A stretch of DNA of 64,000 nt from Cafeteria roenbergensis (GCA_008330645.1 VLTN01000036.1:248001-312000), one strand, 5' to 3'. Counted from the first letter of the stretch, positions 32,316-42,244 are shown. Numbers and translations: made by a program. The notes: generated from the sequence alone by a model not told the origin.

Positions 32316-33507
32316 TCACACGATGATGGCCGCCTCCCCGGTGGGCTTGCGCTCCGCGCCGGGCGCCCGGAAGGGCACCGTGGCCTCTGCGGCCGGATAG
32401 CCGATCGGCATGAGCAGGAAGACGCGCTCGTTCGAGGGCCGGCCCAGGCTCGTTCGGATGATGGCCTCCGCCCCCATGGGGGTGCTCGTCAGCGTGAACA
32501 GCCCCGCGTTGGTCAGGGCGGCGATGAGGAATCCGGCGGCGAGGCCCACGCTCTCCCGCGGGTAATAGTGAGTGCGCCGGCTGCCATCCGCCTCCCGGCC
32601 GTACGGCTGCTCCATCACCACCACGAGCCCGGGGGCGTCCTCGATGTACGGCTTGGTGACGTCCCCGCCTGCGTGGAGGCCGCTGACGAGCGGCGCCACG
32701 TCATCCACCCAACCCTTCTTCATGCGCTTGGCATAGTTGAGACGCTCCTCCGCCTCCACGGCCGCCCGGATCTCGGCACGAACGGCTCTGTCGCGCACGA
32801 TGACAAAGGTCCAGGGCTGCAGGTGCGCCCCCGACGGCGCCGAGGCGGCCGTGGCCACGCACCGCTCGAGAACGCCCTCGGGAAGCGGCGTGGGCGCGAA
32901 GAAGCGGACTGAGCGACGCAGCTGCATCAGCGCCTGGAACTCGGCCGCGCGCTTTGCAGCCTCGGCCGCGGGCATGCCCGTGTACCGGAAGGCCACGTGG
33001 CCGTTGCTGTCCGGCTCGCCCACCTGGGTAGCGGCGAAGGGCGTGGCCACGCCGGCGACGGGTTGGTCGGGCATCCCCGCCCCCTTGGGTGCCGGGTCCC
33101 GGGCGGCCGAGGCGGAGGGCGGCGCGGCGGCGTCGCTCGTGGGCCTGAGGACCTCGCTGTCGTCGCCGCCGCTGCCGCCGCCGGGGGCGGAGGAGGAGGT
33201 CGACGACGACGAGGGCTGCTTGCGGGAGGGCGATGCAACTGCGGCAGGCTTGGCCGGCGCCTTCTGGCCCAGAAGCTGCGGCGCGACCCGGGGACAGCAC
33301 GGCAGTGGGGCAGCAGTGCGTCGGGACTGCGCGTCGCAGGCCGTGCCCCCGGCTGCGCCGGAGCTAGCAAGCCAGCCCCCGTTTGCAGCGCGCAGAGTGG
33401 CGACCGGCTGCCAGTCTCACATTCTGCAGAATCAGCCCCGCGACCACAGTGCACAAGGCCAGGAGCACCATGTCCAGCGAGGTCAGCGACCCGACGGCGC
33501 CCTCCAT
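32316..33507 (-). CDS. IYD: Iodotyrosine deiodinase-like membrane-anchored flavoprotein
   Basis: Two exons, 33507-33421 and 33275-32316, phase 0 (donor GTGAGA, acceptor CGCAG), give 348 residues; human IYD has 289. Exon 1 encodes one N-terminal transmembrane anchor ('LDMVLLALCTVVAGLIL'), as in animal IYD. A Ser/Gly/Pro linker follows, then the nitroreductase fold: 'LRRSVRFF' (FMN phosphate), 'TAASAPSGAHLQPWTFVIV' (FMN), the lid 'EERLNYAKRMKKGW' and 'VTKPYIEDAPGLVVV', 'RTHYYPRESVGLAAGFLIAAL', and 'MPIGYPAAEATVP' with 'RKP' near the end. The Glu, Tyr and Lys that clamp the amino acid zwitterion in IYD are all present (about residues 205, 210 and 238). The predicted reaction is FMN- and NADPH-supported reductive removal of halogen from halotyrosines. 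It is divergent from the TEX47-like gene. Confidence 0.88.
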
Positions 33508-33817
33508 CTCGTTCGCAGCGGCGGCCGACGAGGCCGTGCTGGGGTGCGGCCGGACACAGGCGGCGGGACCGAGCGTCCCCGTGGCACTCGCCGATATTTG
33601 CGCGCGGGGCAACAACGCCCGCCGGCCCAGCACCGTTGCGGCAACCAGCAGGGCCACTCTGCTGTTGAGGCGGCCTCGCCTCGCGACCGCGAGAGGCCCT
33701 TCGGCGCGCCGCAGCGACCGGCGCACCGCGCGCAGGAAGCGCGCCTCGCGGAGCGCCCCTGCCTCCCTGCCAGCCGCCCGCCGACGGACGCGCCGCGACT
33801 GAGTTGGGCGCAGCGCA
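33508..33817. promoter_or_regulatory. Divergent promoter region, IYD-like and TEX47-like genes
   Basis: 310 bases between opposing start codons. The minus frame is open across it, so an upstream IYD start cannot be fully excluded. No TATA box is visible. Confidence 0.45.
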
Positions 33818-34528
33818 ATGGACCTCGCGCGCAGCGGCTCGCTGCTCAAGACCGTGCTGGACCGCGTGCTGCACGACGACGCCGAGTTCGCAACCTTTAC
33901 GCGGCTCATCTACGTGGCGGAGCTGGCCGATGGCGCCGCAGGCGAGCGCATCGCCCCCTTTTTCAACGCCTTTGCCGCTGAGGAGTGGGCTCGCGACTCC
34001 AACATGACCGGCCTCGTCGTGGTGCAGCCCGAGACCTGCCTGCACATTGTCGAGTCGCAGCCCGAGACAGTGGTGGCACTGATGCAGTCGCTGGAGGCGA
34101 ACGCGGCCTCGGAGGAGCCGCTGTTCCGCTCGGGCTCGCTTCGAGTGCTCCACAGCACGGACGACGCGCAGCTTGCCCTGTTCGGGCAGTTCATGATGGT
34201 GCAGCACGCCTTCTCCGCCGGCAGCGCGCTGGACCTGAGCGCCGAGGCAGCGCCCGCGGCACTCTTCGGCGTGGTGTCGCGGCTGCTTCGGCTGGCAGAG
34301 GAGCTGCCCGGGCCGGGAGCGGAGCGCGAGCGGTTCGACGAAGCAAGGGCGCGCATCGTGAGGGAGCACGCGGCGCTGGTCCCCTCTGACGCGGTCGTCA
34401 AGTCAATCTGCGGCTGCGACCAGCTGCTGACCTTGCACGAGTGGCTTGCGGTCTTCGCTGCGCCAGTGGCCGTTGAAACGCACGACGCGGCCGCGCACCC
34501 CATGCCGCCGAGCCTGCTCACCTGCTGA
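33818..34528 (+). CDS. TEX47/BLUF-like domain protein
   Basis: Single exon, 236 residues. The core (residues 20-110) reads 'LDRVLHDDAEFATFTRLIYVAELAD', then 'EEWARDSNMTGLVVVQPETCLHIVESQPETVVALMQSLE'. This pattern, a first strand 'LIYVAEL', then 'MTGLLV-hydrophobic' and 'HxxE-S', is that of the BLUF-like ferredoxin fold in TEX47 (C7orf62) proteins of flagellated eukaryotes. The flavin-binding residues of true light-sensing BLUF domains are not evident, so photoreception is unlikely. The C-terminal half is helical and acidic ('LLRLAEELPGPGAERERFDEARARIVREH') and ends in Cys. TEX47 is testis- and cilium-associated in animals with unknown biochemistry; a flagellar role here is inference. The family match is by eye and moderate. 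Confidence 0.55.
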   Translation: MDLARSGSLLKTVLDRVLHDDAEFATFTRLIYVAELADGAAGERIAPFFNAFAAEEWARDSNMTGLVVVQPETCLHIVESQPETVVALMQSLEANAASEEPLFRSGSLRVLHSTDDAQLALFGQFMMVQHAFSAGSALDLSAEAAPAALFGVVSRLLRLAEELPGPGAERERFDEARARIVREHAALVPSDAVVKSICGCDQLLTLHEWLAVFAAPVAVETHDAAAHPMPPSLLTC

Positions 34529-34987
34529 CCGGTGGCGGGCGCGGGACCCGTGCGTTGTGTGCATGTCGGGGCACTGAGTGGGCTGGCCGGGCTTGGTGGA
34601 GCCAGAGCGTTGCGAGCAGGATCAGACTCGCAACTCCGGGCCTCATTGAAACCTGCCAAACCTGAATCGCGCCCCTGCAAGACAATAAACCACTCGGGCT
34701 GGGGACCTGGCTAGCACGAACCGAGACAACCAACTGGGATCTCAATCGCCGCCTGTCCTCGAAACGGGCACCAAATCAATCTCAAACAAACAAAAACACG
34801 TGGAACGGGGATGGCGCTGGGTTGAACGCATGCCAACCCAGACATAGAACTGCCGCAGGCGGTGCCGACCGCTGCGCGCACTGCAGCACGCGGAGAGGCA
34901 CCGGTGGCCACGCCGCTGAACTGGCACCCCATTGCTCGGCTGGGAGTGGGGCGACAGCCTGCGGAGACGCATGAGCCATTCGCCACG
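34529..34987. other. Convergent intergenic region with possible poly(A) signal
   Basis: 459 bases between the TEX47-like stop and the ankyrin-gene stop. It is less GC-rich than its surroundings. An AATAAA lies at 34684-34689, 156 bases after the plus-strand stop and in the right orientation for that gene; whether this organism uses AATAAA is not known. Confidence 0.4.
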
Positions 34988-36702
34988 TCAGAGCGCCTCC
35001 GCCCGCCGCGCCAACCACATGTGGATCGACTGGGCTCGACGGAGCCCGGCTTTCATTTCTTCGGACCTGGCCGCGCCCTCCACCGAGTGACCTCGCTGCG
35101 AATCACCACAGCGCATCGCCGAGACCAGCGTGACGTTCGGCCGGCGATTCGCGCTTCCCCCTCCCCAACCCCCCACTTATCCACACACGCCGGCTCGGAA
35201 CCTTCGATTCAGCCGCACCGCTCGCTTCGCTGCCTCGCTGCACTTCGCCGCTCACCGCGTCGGTGGCGTCCGGATCGGACCCGAGTTGCACGAGGCGCTC
35301 CGCGGCCGCCGCGTTGTCCGCTATGACCGCCCACATCAACGCTGTGCGGCCATACTGCACGCAGGGGGGCGGGGGCAACGGGGCAGCGGGGTTGGGCGTG
35401 CAGGCTGCGGGAGCTGCGGCAGCAGGATCACTCGTTGCGCGCGCTGCGACGGGCCCGCGCTGCGCCACGGGCATACGCACCTCCGGGTCCACGACATCCA
35501 GGTCCGCTCCGAGGTAGCCCAGCTGGGAAACGACCTCCTCGCTGCCGTGGATCGCGGCGTACATGAGGGCGGTCATGCCCGCCTGCGCGCGTGGCCAGGG
35601 GACTTGGAAACGGCTTGGATTGGCAGGCAGCGAAGCCGAGCCGCGCGCGCGTCGCGGCTCGGGCAGGGCGGCCGGGCCCACGCGAGCTCTACGGAGGGCA
35701 AGGCCGCGGGTCTGCCGGGAAGCCGGGCGAGGGGGCGCGCTGAGGACGCGGGGGCTTGCGAGCTGCTTGCGCTGGGGTTTTTGGTGTTTGAGCTCACCGA
35801 ATCGCAACGAGTGTCCAGGTCCGCGCCGTGCACCGCGAGCAGCTGCACCACAGCCGCGCTGTCTCCGGTCGATGCGAACATGAGGGCGGTCATGCCGTCC
35901 TGCGGGGGCAGGGGGAGAGGGGGCGGGGTCGGGCGCGCGAGCAAAAGCGCGTGGAGAAGGAGCGATGTGCAGTCGCGGTGCCGATGAGGAAAACTCACGC
36001 GAGCTGTGGGGCCTGCTCTCACCTTGGAGCCCTTGGCGTTGCAGCGCGCCCCCCCGCGAAGCAGCGCCTCCACTGCCTTGGCGTGGCCGTTCCCCACAGC
36101 GTACATCAGCGCGGTCATCCTGTCCTGCAGCCGCGCAGGAGGGGGAGCGGGCGGGGGCCGAGGGCGTCGAGATTTGACGTTGCGGGCTGTGGCTGTGGCG
36201 TGGCCCGCAATGCTTGCCAGCGGTTGGAGGGAAAGGCGCGAGCCAAGGGTGCCCCCCCCCCCCCCCTCGCCATCGCTCACCGCGTGGCACCTGCTCTCGA
36301 CCTTTGCGCCCGCTTTTATCAGGGCCGAGACCAAGCGGTGCTGCCCGAAGCCAGCGCTGAGCATGAGAGCGGTCATTCCATCCTGCGGACCTCAGAAGAG
36401 TCAAAGCAGCAACCAGCGCCCTCGCCCGAACCTGAGTCCTGGAGCGCGCGCGCGAAGCCAGGGGCGGCGAGAGCCCGATAACCGAGCTGGCGGGAGGCAC
36501 CACCAATGGTCTCCGGCAGGCGGCCGGGCGGCCGGGCCGAAGCCGCGAGGGCGTTCGACGCGCCAAGGAGCAGCTGCAAGCCGCCCTCGCTCACGTCGCC
36601 GAATCGACGATCGAGGTCGCCCCCTGAGCGCAGCAGCTCCAGAACAGTGTCCACCTGCCCGGCCTCCACTGCAGCCTCGACAGTCAAGTCGAATGCGTCC
36701 AT
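34988..36702 (-). CDS. Ankyrin-repeat protein, one repeat per exon
   Basis: Seven exons: 36702-36595, 36382-36281, 36124-36023, 35899-35798, 35582-35481, 35354-35256 and 35095-34988. All junctions are phase 0 and the product is 240 residues. Exon 1 is a capping helix pair ('LTVEAAVEAGQVDTVLELLRSGGDLDRRFGD'). Exons 2 to 5 are each exactly 102 bases (34 residues) and start with the same 'GMTALM' or 'RMTALM' helix, for example 'DGMTALMLSAGFGQHRLVSALIKAGA'. Exon 6 has 33 codons ('YGRTALMWAVIADNAAAAERLV'). Exon 7 is a basic C-terminal helix ('AQSIHMWLARRAEAL'). Five donors are GTGAG and the fifth is GTGCGT; acceptors end in GCAG. Ankyrin repeats mediate protein-protein binding; there is no catalytic or membrane segment, so the partner is unknown. 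WDR76 lies 280 bases upstream on the same strand. Confidence 0.85.
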
Positions 36703-36982
36703 GCGTGCGTTGCAATGCCGTGCGGAGACCCGCGAGAGTGGCCGAGGTCGTGCCCCCGCTGGTTGAGGCGTGCGGCTCTGTTCGTTGCCGCAGAGTGCTG
36801 GTCCGCGCTGGCAGTGCAGTGGGTGGCCCCCAAGCGTGTCCCGGGCTGGCTGGCGCGGAAGCTGGCTGGAGCGGGTCCGCGAACTGCGGCAGCAAGCCGC
36901 AGACTCGTGGTGGCGTTTGCGGCCGCTGAGGGCGGGCGTTCGGCATGCATTTTGGATTCGGCACATGCAAAGCATCGCTCGC

Positions 36983-39111
36983 TCATGACCACAGGTGCGC
37001 GCGGCCAGAGGCAGTCGTGCTCAGGATCAGCGGGAGGGACGGGTGGAACGCGTTGATGGTCGGGACCGCCGTGAGTTGTTCCTCGTCGCCCACCTCGTGC
37101 AGCAGCTTGCCCGTGAAGGAGGAGAAGAACTGGATTCGCCGGGTGCCCATCGCACCGACGAGCACCACGTGTCCCCCCGACAGTGGCTCAAACACAGTCC
37201 GGAAGTTGCTCAGCCATCGCCCAGTGTGGTTGTTGTGCTTGATGGCGACCCCGGCTGGGTCCGCGAACCGCGACGTGGCATCGCTCATGCTCGCCACGGG
37301 CCCTGGCGCGCCACTACCGCCTCCCCACACCCGGATCAGGTCGTCGTTACCGGTGGACACGATGCGGTCTCCGTCGTGGCTGAAGAAGGCCGACGACGCG
37401 CCGCGTCCGTGGGCAAACACCGCGAGCGGGGTGGCCGACTGCGCCTTGCCGCCCGTTGCGCGCTTCCGCGTCCTCCCAAGCGCGCGAACATCCCACAGCT
37501 TGGCGGTGGTGTCATTCGAAGACGTCAGCACCAGCGGCAACGACGGGTGGTGGTCCACGGAGCATGCCTTGGCGTCGTGAGCGTCCCAGCACGCGGGAGG
37601 CGGCGGCTCGTCAGCGTCCGCGCCGGCAGGCCTCCCACCACTCGCACTGGAGGCGGCGGCCACGGACAGGCTGCCCCCTGCGGAGGGCGACGAACCCGCA
37701 TCGCCGCTGCCTGCGGCAGAGCGGCGCGCCCGCCTCGCGCGGCCGGCGCCCGGCGTAGCCGCCGCGCTCGTCGGCGATGCGGGAGCCTGGCGCGACACGC
37801 TTGCTGCCCCCGGGGTGTCGCTGCCCGGCCGAGGCCGCGGGGCCCGCAAGTCGGCCATCAGGAGCTCCCCGCTGTGCGACACGGCCCACACCACACACGG
37901 CCCGCCTCCCAGCGCGGAGCTCGGCGCGACCGTCGCGTAGCTGAGGTGCTCGCCCCACACGATGGTCTCCGAACTCCGCATGGCCGCCGCATCGAACACC
38001 CGGACGGACCCGTCGTACGACGAGCTGACAATGCGCTCAGGCGCGTCGGTGGGAGACATCACCGAGCCCACGGACCGCGTGTGTGGGGCAAAGAGCGTGA
38101 TTAGGTCCGACTCGTCCTCCTCCGTCGCCGTGGCAAGCGGCCGGAACGCGCCAACGCGGCCCCACTTGTCGCCGACCCAGCCCACCACCACATCACAGCG
38201 GCCTGTGAAGCAGCAGCTGTACGACCTGTCGGGAGTGACTTTGGCAACGTGCGACTCGTTCTGGATGCGCAGGTCTCTGTACCGGGCGACAGCATCGTCG
38301 GCAGGATCGGCCTTGCTCCCCCTTCGCCCAGAAGGCCCGGCAGCCACGCCGCGCCGGGGCTTTTTGGGGCTCGGGGTTGCTGGCGGCGCGACGATTTCGC
38401 GACAGAGCGTTTCCGCGTTGGAGAGGTCCTGATTGGAAACTCCCTCAATGAGCCGGCCGACGTCAACCGTGCCCTCCGGGCGCGTGCGCTCGGCGAAGGA
38501 CCGTGCGAGCGATGCGCTGGTGACGTACTCAAGCTGCGGGCGGGGTGGGCGTGACAGAGCATCACGCGGCGGGCGAGTGGCCGCACTGCCTGCTCGCGAT
38601 GCGCCTGTGGTCACCGCCTCTCCCCCGCGGTCTCGACCAGCATCCTGGCCATCGTCCGCAACACGTCAGTGGCTTGACAGCCGGCCATTTCTCCCCGCCG
38701 GCAGCGACGTGGCGAGCCCCCCGGGGCCCTACCGCACCGCAGTCGGTCTCGAGGCGGGTGTCTAGCGTGGCTGACGGGGCGGGCCCCGCTGGCGCCGGCG
38801 GAGGCGCGCTCCCGCGAGGCGCTCATGCCCGGCGCTCTCACCTCCTTGGGCAGGCCGGCCGCAGCCTCCGCCTCGCGGCCTGCGACGCGCCTCGAGCGAC
38901 GGGTCGGCTCCGCAAGCGCGGCGGCCCTTGCCGACGACCCCCGCGCCTTGGCCGAGCTCGCTCGGGGCCGCTTGGCGGCGCGCGCCCGCTGCTCCAAATT
39001 TGATTTCGTCTCGCCCATGCCAAGCTCCGCCAGCATCGTGGCCTTGGCCTCCATGGCCGCTTGCCGCATCGCCTCGTACGCGTCCGCGTCGCCTGCCGCG
39101 GCATCCGCCAT
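36983..39111 (-). CDS. WDR76: WDR76/CMR1-like WD40 protein
   Basis: Two exons, 39111-38842 and 38533-36983, phase 0 (donor GTGAGA, acceptor CGCAG), give 606 residues. The N-terminal exon has the CMR1/WDR76 pattern: a helix 'AYEAMRQAAMEAKATMLAEL', then a basic Arg/Ala stretch ending 'EPTRRSRRVAGREAE'. The rest forms a WD40 propeller: 'VAKVTPDRSYSCCFTG', 'VVVGWVGDKWGRVGAF', 'RIVSSSYDGSVRVFD', 'LVLTSSNDTTAKLWDVR', 'RIVSTGNDDLIRVWG', 'KHNNHTGRWLSNFRTVFEP' and 'FHPSLPLILSTTASGRAHLWS'. The 'NHTGRW' segment is typical of this family. WDR76/CMR1 binds DNA and chromatin, joins the DNA damage response and quality-control foci, and can serve with DDB1-CUL4. A Ser/Ala insertion sits between blades. It is divergent from MESD. 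Confidence 0.88.
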
Positions 39112-39318
39112 TGCTGCTTCGGCCGGTCGCCGTGGAAAGCTCCGGGTGGCCGGCCCGGTTGCGGTCGGAGCGCGTGCGTGTTTGCGGGCCGGCAGAGCCA
39201 GCAGCAACCATCAACGCCGACGCGCGTCGGGAGCGCGGGCCGCCACGCCACCGACCCCGCGCCGGAAGGAAGCATCGGGAGCGGCCTTCTGCCAGTGTCG
39301 CGTTCAGGCGCATACATC
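39112..39318. promoter_or_regulatory. Divergent promoter region, WDR76 and MESD
   Basis: 207 bases between opposing starts, the shortest of seven such gaps. A GGCAGAGCC motif lies at 39191-39199. No TATA box. Confidence 0.5.
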
Positions 39319-40118
39319 ATGCGGCAGACGGCTGCCGCGGTCGCGCTGCTGGCAGTGCTCGCGATGCTTGCAACTCAGAGCGCCGCCAAGCGCAAGACTG
39401 CGGCCCAATGGCAGGCAATGAAGGACGAGGACTGGGAAGAGGCGGAAGACGGTGAGCGCGCGCATTAGGATCGGGCCTGCCGCCGCGCGCGCCCCAGAGC
39501 CCGGCTTGGGGGGCCATGGCTGCGCGGCTTGCTGAGCCGTCGACGTGGCGGTCGTGACACGTGGTGCTGCCGCGCCGGGCCGCAGAGATGCGCCAAGGCG
39601 ACGAGGACGAGCTGCTGGTCAGCGAGGAGACGCTGCTCGCGCAGGAGTACGAGCGGCGCACCGCGACCGCCACCGTGGACATGGCGGGCCTTGCCAGCGG
39701 GTCGGCTGAGGCGATTGACGAGGCCTCGCACTCTCAGGCGATGCAGGGCCCCACGATGGTATTCGCGTCGCTGGGGCCCAATGTGCCCCCAGAGGTGCGC
39801 GACGGGGTCGGGGAGCTTCGCCGCCGGCGGCTGGCCGAGGGCAAGCTGAAGCCATCGGATCCGCTCCTCGCAGCGACCACAGACGAGGCTCTGACGACAT
39901 GGGGTATGGCCACCCTCGACTCGCTCAGCACGCTGTGGCAGGACAGGCTGTTTGCTGCTGGGATTGACGTCACGGTATACCACGTGGACGACCGCAAGGT
40001 CATGGTCGGGCTCACGCGCGGCTGGCACGGGGCCGAGGTGAAGCAGTTTTTGCTGGGCAGGCCCGAGGTGGAAAGCGTCACTTGGGACGGCAGGGACTAC
40101 ACGAAGACCAGCGAATGA
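39319..40118 (+). CDS. MESD: MESD-like ER chaperone
   Basis: Two exons, 39319-39451 and 39586-40118, phase 1 (donor GTGAGC, acceptor CGCAG), give 221 residues. Residues 1-22 are a signal peptide ('AAAVALLAVLAMLATQSAA'). 'WQAMKDEDWEEAEDE' then resembles the region before the MESD core. The core is residues about 95-175: 'GPTMVFASLGPNVP', 'TLDSLSTLWQDRLFAAGIDV', 'YHVDDRKVMVGLTRGWHGAEVKQFLL' and 'VESVTWDGRDYT', matching the beta-alpha-beta fold of human MESD ('SLWQGSLFNANYDV', 'EIKDFLVGQ'). MESD helps beta-propeller/EGF modules of LDL-receptor family proteins fold in the ER. The Lys-rich tail and REDL-type retention signal of animal MESD are absent (the end is 'YTKTSE'). The client in a protist is unknown. 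Confidence 0.82.
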
Positions 40119-40456
40119 CTGGCTGCGCCGGCTTGCGGTTGTGTGCGTGACGTGTGACCGAGCCACAGGCCAGCTTGCGACGACTGTTGCCACAGCGAGG
40201 GCGACAGGTCGGGCCGCTGTTTGTGCAGCGCGCACACTGCAGCGCGCACACTGCAACGCACGCGAACAGCGGAAGGGCTCACTGGCACCCGGCCGCATGC
40301 TACACGGAGCCGCAGCGCGTGCAGCAGCAGCAGCAGCACAAGCAGCACCAGCAGCACCAGCAGCATCAGCACCAGCAGCAGTTGCTTGCGTCGCTGGCAG
40401 CCGCCGACTGCGCCGGCAGACGGCTGAGCCGGCGCTCGTTCCACTCACTGGCAGCG
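40119..40456. other. Convergent intergenic region with a CAG-rich tract
   Basis: 338 bases between the MESD and HTATSF1 stops. From about 40318 to 40382 it is an imperfect CAG/CAC/CAA/CAT run. It lies in untranslated DNA on either strand. Short direct repeats 'GCGCACACTGCA' occur near 40229-40255. Confidence 0.55.
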
Positions 40457-42244
40457 TCACTTGGCATGTGCGGACGCGCTCCCCACACGCAGCGACCCGT
40501 CGTCAAACACGGCAACCGGGTCCCCATCCGGCGCGCAACCATCGGGCTGGAACGACCTCACACATGCCTCCGCAGCCGCAGCAGTCGCAAGCCGGGCCCT
40601 GGCCACGCCGAAGAGCACGCCGCGAGCGCCGGTGCGGGACGGCTGCGCTTCGAACTGGGCGGACGCAGCGACACCCTCCACCGCCCCAAACGGCTTCAGC
40701 AGCGCCCGCACGGCCATAGCTAAAGCGGCATCCGCCTCCGCGCGTGCGCTGCCCGTCAGCGCCGCCCCCCTCGCGTGTTCCTCCTCGCTACACACGCCGA
40801 ACAACAGCACGCTCTGAATGCCGTGCGACGGCTCTGCGGCGCCGCGCAGACCCGCGCCCGCGTCGCTCCAGCTCGCTCTGGCAGCCAGAGTGGCGTTGGC
40901 CGCCGCCGCCGCCCTGCGCTTCCGGGGCAGCTGATCGAACGGCACGTCGGCGTCGTCGCCAGCCCCGGCTCCCCCGTCTGCACCGCTGCCACTCCCGGCA
41001 GCGGTTTCGCCGCGGCCGCGCTTCGGGGCGCGCGCCGCCCCCGCCGCCACCGCTCCGGCAGTCCTGCCCTTCACAACGGACCCAGACTTGTCGCGAAACT
41101 CCGCCTGCGTCACTCGCAGCGGCCACCCCGCGGCCGCCCCTGCTGGTGCCGCCCGAGCACCGTCGACAACGCCGTGCGCGCCGCCATTCGTAGAGCCCGG
41201 CACTGCTGCCCCCGCTGCTGACCCTGCCGCGGCGGGGGCAGCAGATGGCTCTACCGGCTTGCCGCCCCCGCGGCTCTGCCGCACCGGCTCTCTGAGCGGC
41301 AGGCCGTCCAGAACATCCAGAGCCAGCGGCACCGACGCCTCATTAGCGAAGCAAATGCTCGCGTCCCCGTTCAGCTCGCCACTCCCGGCAGAGCCAGGAC
41401 ACTTCTTGCGGTAGAGCTTGATCATTGGGCGGCCGTTCCCGGGGTCGACCCTGACCGCGCCGACCCGCCTGAAGTGAGCTGAGAGCTCTGCCGCAGTGAC
41501 GTCGGGCGGGAGGCCCCGCACGAACACCCATGGGTTCCCCCCGGCAGGCGCGCTTGCCGATCGCTTCCGGTCGGGCGCGGTCGGGCGCGCGCCGGGCGCA
41601 GCAGCGCCTGCGCTCGCTGTTGCGGGAGCGGCGCCATTCGTGGCGTCTTGTGCTTGTCCTTGAGGCTGTTTCCGTTGCGCGGCGGCTTCTGCCGCTGCGG
41701 CCTTTCTGTCGGCGTCACGTTTGTCTAGCTCTGCCGTGAGGTCGGCTTGGAGGTTTCCGGTCATGGCCAGTGGCTGCCACCCCGGCAGCCCCTCCTGCCA
41801 CACAAGTGTGGTCGCAGAAACGGTGCCTGCCTCTGAGGCTGCCGCCAGCGCCCCCAGGCCAACCGGCCCGACGCTGCCAGCCGTGCCGCCGGCAGCGCCA
41901 GACGGCGCGTCCGGCACGAAGTACCACCCGCCCCCCGAAGGCTGCCCAGCTGCCGCCAGACAAGCTGACACAGCCGCACCCCCAACAGCGGCACCACCAG
42001 CAGCAGCGGCGCCAGCAGCGGCGGCGCCACCGGCATCGGCACTTTCCCCCTCCGACCCAAAGCCGGGGACGCTGGGCGGCGGGCACCACGATGATGTCAC
42101 TTGTGGATGCCAGACAAGAGTCTCGGAGCTCAAGGCAGCGGGCACAGCGCCGACGACTGCTCGTGCGTCCGCCAAAGAGAGCGGCCCTTGCTGAGCGCCT
42201 CCGGTAGCCACGAACCAGCCCTCGGCGGGCGCCGAAGCAGACAT
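40457..42244 (-). CDS. HTATSF1: Tat-SF1/CUS2-like splicing factor with two GYF-type domains
   Basis: Single exon, 595 residues. Two GYF_2-type modules open the protein: residues about 8-57 ('EGWFVATGGAQQGPLSLADARAVV' with 'LVWHP') and about 104-160 ('GGWYFVPDA', then 'VSATTLVWQEGLPGWQPL'). A charged linker 'LTAELDKRDADRKAAAAEAAAQRK' leads to an RRM at about 236-325 ('NPWVFVRGLPPDVTAAELSAHFRRVGAVRVD', 'GDASICFANEASVPLALDVLDGL'), which matches RRM1 of Tat-SF1 ('VYVSGLPPDIT'). A second RRM-like block near the end ('IQSVLLFGVCSEEEH', 'ALLKPFGAVEGV') is where Tat-SF1 carries its UHM, but no R-x-F ligand-binding motif is seen. Tat-SF1/Cus2 binds SF3B1 and acts in U2 snRNP assembly. It is divergent from DOLK. 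Confidence 0.8.
   Translation of the reverse strand: MSASAPAEGWFVATGGAQQGPLSLADARAVVGAVPAALSSETLVWHPQVTSSWCPPPSVPGFGSEGESADAGGAAAAGAAAAGGAAVGGAAVSACLAAAGQPSGGGWYFVPDAPSGAAGGTAGSVGPVGLGALAAASEAGTVSATTLVWQEGLPGWQPLAMTGNLQADLTAELDKRDADRKAAAAEAAAQRKQPQGQAQDATNGAAPATASAGAAAPGARPTAPDRKRSASAPAGGNPWVFVRGLPPDVTAAELSAHFRRVGAVRVDPGNGRPMIKLYRKKCPGSAGSGELNGDASICFANEASVPLALDVLDGLPLREPVRQSRGGGKPVEPSAAPAAAGSAAGAAVPGSTNGGAHGVVDGARAAPAGAAAGWPLRVTQAEFRDKSGSVVKGRTAGAVAAGAARAPKRGRGETAAGSGSGADGGAGAGDDADVPFDQLPRKRRAAAAANATLAARASWSDAGAGLRGAAEPSHGIQSVLLFGVCSEEEHARGAALTGSARAEADAALAMAVRALLKPFGAVEGVAASAQFEAQPSRTGARGVLFGVARARLATAAAAEACVRSFQPDGCAPDGDPVAVFDDGSLRVGSASAHAK

Noticed and set aside
33508-33909. Longer N-terminus for the IYD-like protein starting at 33909
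   Set aside because: It would overlap the TEX47-like coding region and add Arg-rich sequence before the membrane anchor; the Met at 33507 gives the short lumenal or cytosolic start expected for IYD.
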